Of a DNA stretch of 64,000 nt, positions 58,329 to 64,000 are shown in pieces. A program made the position numbers and the translations under genes. The notes beneath the pieces were generated by a model. That model saw only the letters and a program-made list of their open reading frames with translations, ran no database searches and had not been told where the DNA came from. The stretch spans positions 10,461,271 through 10,525,270 of the forward strand of contig OY992834.1 in assembly GCA_963921425.1 (NCBI GenBank). Reading direction: 5' to 3'. This DNA comes from Dryas octopetala (lineage: Eukaryota; Streptophyta; Magnoliopsida; Rosales; Rosaceae). Each line of letters opens with the position of its first letter. Position 1 is the stretch's first letter.

Positions 58329-61300
58329 TCAGGCTGTCCTAGGAATTGCACGCAGAGGGAGACCTCCATCCATGTGAAGAGTGAACGTGGTCTTATAGGT
58401 CACATGTCTTGTTTCATCAGCCAATTTGAAGCGAAAGAAGCGAAGAAGGGCCATTGACACTATCTTCATCTGCCGGTAAGAAAAGTCCTTCCCTAGGCAA
58501 ATCCGAGGACCTCCCTGCAAATAGTTCAAGTCATGGAACTATTAGTGAGAGTTCTGATAGAATCAGAAATGTCATACAGAAAAGAAATTAATATGATACA
58601 AACATGAAATGAGACAAATTTGAAAGGCGATTCGGGCTGGAAAATTCCATTTTTGAGCCATCTTTCGGGTCGGAAATCCTCGGCATCTTTTCCCCAAATG
58701 TAAGGCATTCTGCCCATGGCATAGGCCATGTAGTACACTCCATCTCCTTTTCTCACTCTAAAGCCATCAGGAAGAATGTCATCTTCCTCTGCACATCTCC
58801 CATCCTTGGAGTAAACCAAAAAGACAAAGATATCAATATTCACAATAAATAATGAATGGTAAAATTCTTTTGTCAAAGAGTCTAATAACATAGATGCTTA
58901 TGTTACAAGATTGTGAATCGGACCACACATTCAGTTAAGAGTCGATGACTAACATTCATAGTCTGATAACAAACCATATTCGATAAACCAATATAAAAAC
59001 CAAGTTATTTGAGTACGTACAATAGGAACTGCAGGGTATAGCCTCAAGGTCTCTGTTAGTGCTGCATGAAGATAATGCATTTGCTCAAGAGCGGCCTCAG
59101 TTATATTGGCCACAAATTCATCAATGTTAGTAGCTTCATGATCCAGACCAACAACATCCCTCAATTCTTGTACAACTTTTTCTTGTATTAGAGGGTTCTT
59201 GCAGAGCATGTAGAGGAACCATGTGAGTGTGTTTGCACTGGTATCTTTGCCAGCAAGCATAAAACTCAGAATTATATCCCTTAGATATTTATCATTCATT
59301 TCCTCTGGATCCTTCTCACTCTCTATTAGAAACCTTGATAGTATGTCCTCCTTGTCATTCTTTGAAACATATAAAATAAAAATCAAGATTTCATAAATAA
59401 AATTAAATGAAATCATGTAAATTAAGAACACAGATGCATTACAAGGTAGAGACACATCCTGCAAGTGGAACCCAAATATATATTGCCAATTTGCCACAAA
59501 TTAGCAGAGACCACAATGTTCGATTCAAATTGTTTGTATTTATTTTTTTGTATTTTATTTTATAACTCAAAGTTAATTTTCTAAGATTTATAAAAAAGGT
59601 TAAATGGTCTTTAATTAAAAAACATGATGTAGTTAAATGAATAATGATATGGAAATTTCATGTCATTGAAGCACTACCCAATTCATTAATCACTCTGTTT
59701 ATAATAAGGTGGAAACTTAATTCAAGGAAAAAAAATGAAAGAAGAAATGGTTTTATACTAATATCCTTGAGGTCTAACCCGAGTCTCATTTTGGTTCATA
59801 AACTCTATATTTGTCCCAATTTCATACCTAATCTATCAACTGTCACTCACAGAGACAAAATGACAGTAAAGAAAATGTAAAAATGTGAACTTCACTTACA
59901 CCATCTTTTTGCTCCTCTAGCAATTTCCTCTTGCTCCTGATAAGTTGGTGAACAAAATCATCAATGACTTTGACATACTTTTTAAGGGAGGCCTCAGAAC
60001 CAATGTTAAGAAATCTTTTCAATTTCCAGGATGGATCAACATAGCGCCAATATGTGAAAGTAGTTGAATCATCAAAGGCCTTCATAAATGCGGTCCCTTC
60101 TTTGCTTGACCCCTCCAAGCAATTCAATTCTATTCCAAACCCAACTTTGAATATGGAATCCAAGGTACATCTCATAAACAGATCCTACAAAATAAATCAT
60201 ATGCAGAAAAATAAATGAATATACAAATAAATAACAAGTAATTAATCAAGCAATACTGAACAAGTCTAACCAAACAGTTATTATCTGAAATGTTGTTCGA
60301 ACTGACATGTCACTTGGTGCTACCGTTATACCATAATTTTTCTACATTAAGAGAATTCAACTAAAAACGGGACCTATAATATTAGGTGACGTGAAGTACA
60401 TACAGTGGCGGATCTAGAACTCAACTCTTGTGGGGGCAAGATTAAGAGGCAGCAGGGGCGGATGCGAGTGACTGAGCGAGCAGCGGAGCAAGGGGCGACG
60501 GGCGACGGCGAGGGAGCAGGGGTGACGGCGACAGGCGCGCAGCTGTGCAGGGGCGTCGGCGTGTCGCCTTCAGCAGTTCAGGCAAGCTGGGGCGATGGTC
60601 TGATCTGGGTGATCGAGTTTCTTCATTTTTGTCATTGTGCGCAGGAGGTCTGGTCTGAATGCAACTGCAATCTTGCCCCTACCAGCCATGGCCGTCGCCC
60701 CTGCTCCCTGCAAATCTGGCCATGGCCGTTGCCCCTGCTCCCTGCTCCATGCTTCCTCTGTTCTGGTTCTTCCTGCAAATCTGCAATCTTGCCCCTACCA
60801 GCCATGGCTGCCACCAACGCCCAAGCTTCATTCATGGGGTCAAGATTTTTCCTTAAGCTTAGCATTTCTGGGTTCATGGGGTCAAGTGACCCCATTGACC
60901 CCATTGTAGATCCACCCCTGAGTACATATAGTCGAACTAGTTTCAGATTACTTACTTGCATATCAAGAACCCGATTGGCACCCGAAAACTCAAAAATAGT
61001 TTTGACCAGTTTGGCAGCATTTCTTCTAAACACTGAGCAGCTAAAATCTCTAAGAACTCTGGTCGAGAACTCGAAGCTCGCAAGCTTCCTCTGCTGCCTC
61101 CACTTCTCTCCATCAACAACAAATATCCCTTGCCCAAAAACATCAGACACAATATCCTGGTTATACTTACCCTTGGAGTACTTGGCAAAGTTGGTTTTCA
61201 ACACATGCTCGATGTTTCGGGTGTCAGTCGTGTACACTTCGCTCTGCCCCGGGCCCGGCGCGAGCAGCCGGACAGTCGGGTGTTGTTTTGCAACTTCAGT

Positions 61301-61483
61301 TTGGTAGTCATACAAAGTGTTGAAGTAGAAGAGCTGGTGGAAGACGGTGCCCTTTACAGGTGGGTAGTTTGGGTTTCCGATGGCCTTGCCTCTGTAGATT
61401 CTAAGTATGAGAAAAGACAAGGCTAGGAAGAGAACGAGTAGTGAAAATGATATGAAGGTGAATAAGATATAGAGAATACTCAT
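58329..61483 (-). CDS. Cytochrome P450 CYP704A-like, copy K (intact)
   Basis: Five exons at 60956-61483, 59900-60184, 59021-59359, 58604-58804 and 58329-58514 give 512 aa, phase 0 with GT/AG sites. The heme loop is FHGGPRICLGKD with Cys at about 457; AGKDTS, ETLR-PAVPI and FRPERW are all present. Compared with J it has only scattered changes (for example FMLAGKDTS for FMIAGKDTS). Intron 1 is about 770 bp instead of about 230, because of a hAT element at 60403-60920. Exon 1 stays open past its donor into that element, so intron retention would yield a truncated protein lacking the heme domain. An in-frame ATG seven codons upstream exists, but MSILYILF matches J. Confidence 0.93.
60403..60920. 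mobile_element. hAT-type non-autonomous element in intron 1 of K
   Basis: 518 bp, absent from J. A perfect 8-bp target duplication, AGTACATA, lies at 60395-60402 and 60921-60928. Ends are CAGTGGCGGATCTA and, inverted, CAGGGGTGGATCTA. The interior is GC-rich and contains imperfect internal repeats around CTTGCCCCTACCAGCCATGG. Because J lacks it, insertion followed the J/K duplication (or J lost it cleanly). Confidence 0.93.
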
Positions 61484-61513
61484 CTTTGCTTGTTCATTAA
61501 ACAAGGAAAGGCA

Positions 61514-61526
61514 GCAATATATATAG
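61514..61526 (-). promoter_or_regulatory. TATA box of copy K
   Basis: The same CCTATATATATTG element as in J, 31-43 bp upstream of the ATG at 61483. Confidence 0.5.
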
Positions 61527-62396
61527 GAAAATGTTACACTATAGCTTCTAATCTTCTTTTGACATACAAGACTTCACGTTTAGTTAAAAATTAATATATA
61601 TACGAATTCACATGCTAAGTTTTATTTATTTATATGAAAATATGGATAATTTTCTCTAATAAGACAATTTGATAAAATTTTGTTTGTATATATGGTTCAG
61701 GTTTAATCTGACAATATAATATATTTGGATAAAACAATATACATATATATATGTAGTGACGTTAGAGACAGTTTTGATGCCTTATGTTGACCGTTAAAGT
61801 GAAATGAAGAGAAAAAGAAAAATGCTAGCAAACGAAATTCTACGGTGATGTATTATATTATTCATATTGGAAATTTGGAAGGTGAAATTGTCAAGGTCAT
61901 AGTGCATATTATAGTCTTATTGTCGAAAAAAGACAATAAGAAGAGGATGTCTACTCATGATAGTGGATGATGCAAATTCTTTGTTTTATTTTTCTTGGGG
62001 CAAATTAATGCAATCTTCTAGGAGTTTTGATTCAGTACGTAATTCTGTGTTCCTCATAACTGATCAGGATCACCTGCCTAGGGATCACATCCTGATATTG
62101 AATTATTTGAAAGATCATATTGATCAACGGTTGTGATCTTATTGTATATTGCAATTGATTTCTAGGAGAATAGGAGTGAGGGCACATAATCAGCTCCAAA
62201 ATTTTCTTGGTGATGAAGGGTTGGTAATTTCAGTTCTTGCCCGTTAAGGATTGGACTCTTTCGTTTAAGATAGAATTGATAATTAATTTGTTCACATATT
62301 AGGTACTGCTACTGGATGGTTTGTTTATGATATAAGTTTTGTCCTATTTTTAGGTGTGTATTGAATAGAGTGTTTTAGAGTTGTTGTCTGTATTGA

Positions 62397-63470
62397 ATGT
62401 GTTGTGCCGGAATGAGTCCAAATATATGGTCGAGCAAAATATAAAAAAAATAAAAATTAAATCCAACAAGAGAACACAAGGATTTACACTGATTCGGCCA
62501 TAATGCCTACATCTAGTTTGGCGGAGCTAAAAAGGAAATTCCACTAATAAGTAATAACAAAGGAGATTACAAAGAGTATATCAAACTCTAAGGCCTTCTA
62601 CAATGGTGATTTCTAAATACCCAATACCCAAATTAATTTTGAGTATCAAAAAGTATAAAAATATATATTTTAGAAATCACCAACACAATGGTATTGAGGT
62701 CCAAATATGAGGATATTAATATTTAACTCATTTATTTGTTGCCATTTAATTTAGTGATGGGCAAACCATTTAATAGCTTTTATTTGTTGGTAGGCTAGCC
62801 ATTTAATTTGGTTTTGGGTATTGTCTATACCCAAAATTAGGGATAGCTTTTGGGTCTCAAAAAATTATGGGATCACATTCTGATCCATTGTGACTGGACT
62901 ATACCATTTTATACCCAAAAAATGAAGTTGGGGATCAGATTCAGGTTGCATTGTGGAAGGTCTAACAAACCCAAATCCCAAATACACCCAAATCACACAC
63001 TCACTAAAGAATAAGAACAAAGAACAAATCTTGTTCACAATACAAAGAGCATGGGAGAGAAATCAATACCAAAAAGAAGAGGCACACACAAACTCTATGG
63101 AGGCAAACAAGAGTTTTCTTCTCTTCCAAAGCTAGCTAGTGCAGCACCAACAAATTTTACAAAGAGAATGAACAAAAGAGGCGCCGCTGCACTCTCTCTC
63201 TTACTCACTTGGTGCGGCTGCTCTCACTTCAAAATGAAGAGACAAAAGGCAGCCCCCTCACTCTCTCTATCTCTGCTGCTCTCTCCACAAATTAACAACC
63301 AAATAGCTTATTTTAGAAGCTTGTAGTCACGGTTGAAAACAGCCCAAGCCTTCCCACTTACTCAAGTTGATGTGGCACACTTTAAACCACTCCAAAAAAA
63401 AAAAAAAAACTTGACCAAAAGAAAAAATAAAAACCACTCTAAAAAACGTGGGAAGGTTTGGGCTGTTTAA
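62397..63470. mobile_element. Possible LTR-derived fragment
   Basis: From about 62397 the sequence departs from the J/K duplication with TGTTGTGCCGGAATGAG. It contains ACACTGATTCGGCCATAATG, a kind of sequence often found in plant LTRs. No second LTR, protein frame or target duplication was found, so this is a tentative call of an old solo or partial LTR that received a MITE (62592-62962). The right limit is uncertain. Confidence 0.3.
62592..62962. mobile_element. PIF/Harbinger-like MITE
   Basis: 371 bp flanked by TAA at 62589-62591 and 62963-62965. Ends are GGCCTTCTACAATGGTGA and, inverted, GACCTTCCACAATGCAAC. No coding capacity. Confidence 0.75.
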
Positions 63471-63475
63471 CATAT

Positions 63476-63901
63476 GAACAATACTTGAGTCACCTCTTGG
63501 GAGTACCTCAAGGTCACCTCATCTCCCCAAATTCTGATTTTGACAATATCGGCGCATGATTGAAACCGTTTACTTTTTAGATAACTTATTAAAGATCATC
63601 TTTGTAAAAATCAAATTAATCAGAAATCGTTTGATTATATAACTGTTGTCAATTAAATAGAAAAAATATATCGTTTTCAATTAAAGAGTGATTTTTTTAC
63701 CAAACCGTTGATTTTTTTTATTTAATCGACAACAGTTATATAACCAAACGATTTCCAATTGAGTTAATCTTTTATAGAGAAGATCTATAATAGATGATCT
63801 AAAAAGTAAACGATTACGATTATGCACTACATTACCGAAATCAGAATTTGGGGAGGTGGGAAGATCTTGAAGTACCCTCAAGGGATGACCAAGTATTGTT
63901 C
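63476..63901. mobile_element. Fold-back MITE, Mutator-type target duplication
   Basis: A 426-bp near-palindromic element with arms of about 190 bp (63476-63660 and 63714-63901) beginning GAACAATACTTG. A perfect 9-bp target duplication, TTAACATAT, lies at 63467-63475 and 63902-63910. The long arms and 9-bp duplication fit a Mutator-derived MITE. A single transcript through it would fold into a long hairpin. Confidence 0.9.
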
Positions 63902-64000
63902 TTAACATATTACCCGCACTTTGTTCTGACTTAGGGTTGGGTATAGAGACGGAAGTAGGGATGAGCACATTTTTAACCGTCCCACTTTGTTCTGAATTCA

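Larger units (their letters stand above)
57590..62396. repeat. Segmental duplication unit K
   Basis: The partner of 50470-55440, in the same orientation, with start-to-start spacing of about 7.1 kb. By eye, exons, introns and flanks are almost the same, with only scattered base changes. Confidence 0.88.

Noticed and set aside
60405-61307. 300-codon plus-strand frame
   Set aside because: It combines the hAT interior with the antisense of K exon 1; it is a shadow of the real exon.

Overview
The window is plant nuclear DNA from a eudicot. It is AT-rich, with GT-AG introns, Mutator, hAT, PIF/Harbinger and copia debris, and a plastid-targeted fatty-acid enzyme. The style of the CYP704 genes fits a Rosaceae/Prunus-like genome, but that is inference. 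The dominant feature is a tandem array of cytochrome P450 CYP704 genes, all on the minus strand. There are eleven recognisable copies (called A to K from left to right) and at least five short relics.

Layout. From 1 to 35.4 kb lie seven copies (A-G) of a six-exon CYP704C1-like type. A is cut by the window edge and frameshifted, B and C are decayed, D, E and F are intact (505-506 aa), and G is intact except for one extra base in a homopolymer. E, F and G are recent segmental duplicates that also carry a phytocyanin (blue copper protein) module. That module is complete at 28.5 kb, 5'-truncated at 18.8 kb, and reduced to orphan upstream sequence at 20.2, 30.5 and 39.1 kb. From 35.4 to 40.4 kb is a gene-poor AT-rich spacer with a hAT-like element and a 292-bp tandem duplication. 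From 40.4 to 61.5 kb are four intact five-exon CYP704A-like genes (H, I, J, K; 509-512 aa), in which exons 1 and 2 of the A-G type are one exon. J and K are near-identical segmental duplicates. Between I and J, at 48.6-50.0 kb, sits an uninterrupted 493-codon plastid beta-ketoacyl-ACP synthase I gene.

How the genes may work together. CYP704 enzymes are ER-bound fatty-acid hydroxylases. KAS I extends acyl-ACP in the plastid and so supplies the fatty acids that P450s of this family oxidise. The physical neighbourhood is suggestive, but tandem duplication alone would also produce it. The phytocyanin is a predicted secreted, GPI-anchored apoplastic protein with no evident pathway link.

The transposon record is unusually readable. 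It includes a Mutator-like element with a C-rich cargo inside an intron of F (9-bp target duplication), a hAT element inside intron 1 of K (8-bp duplication), and a TRIM-like mini-retroelement inside an intron of I. A hAT-like element interrupts a Mutator transposase exon upstream of J, and Harbinger-like and fold-back MITEs lie near both KAS I and the right end. Debris of the CYP704A type is fused to the 3' flanks of E, F and G, which points to unequal exchange between the two gene types.
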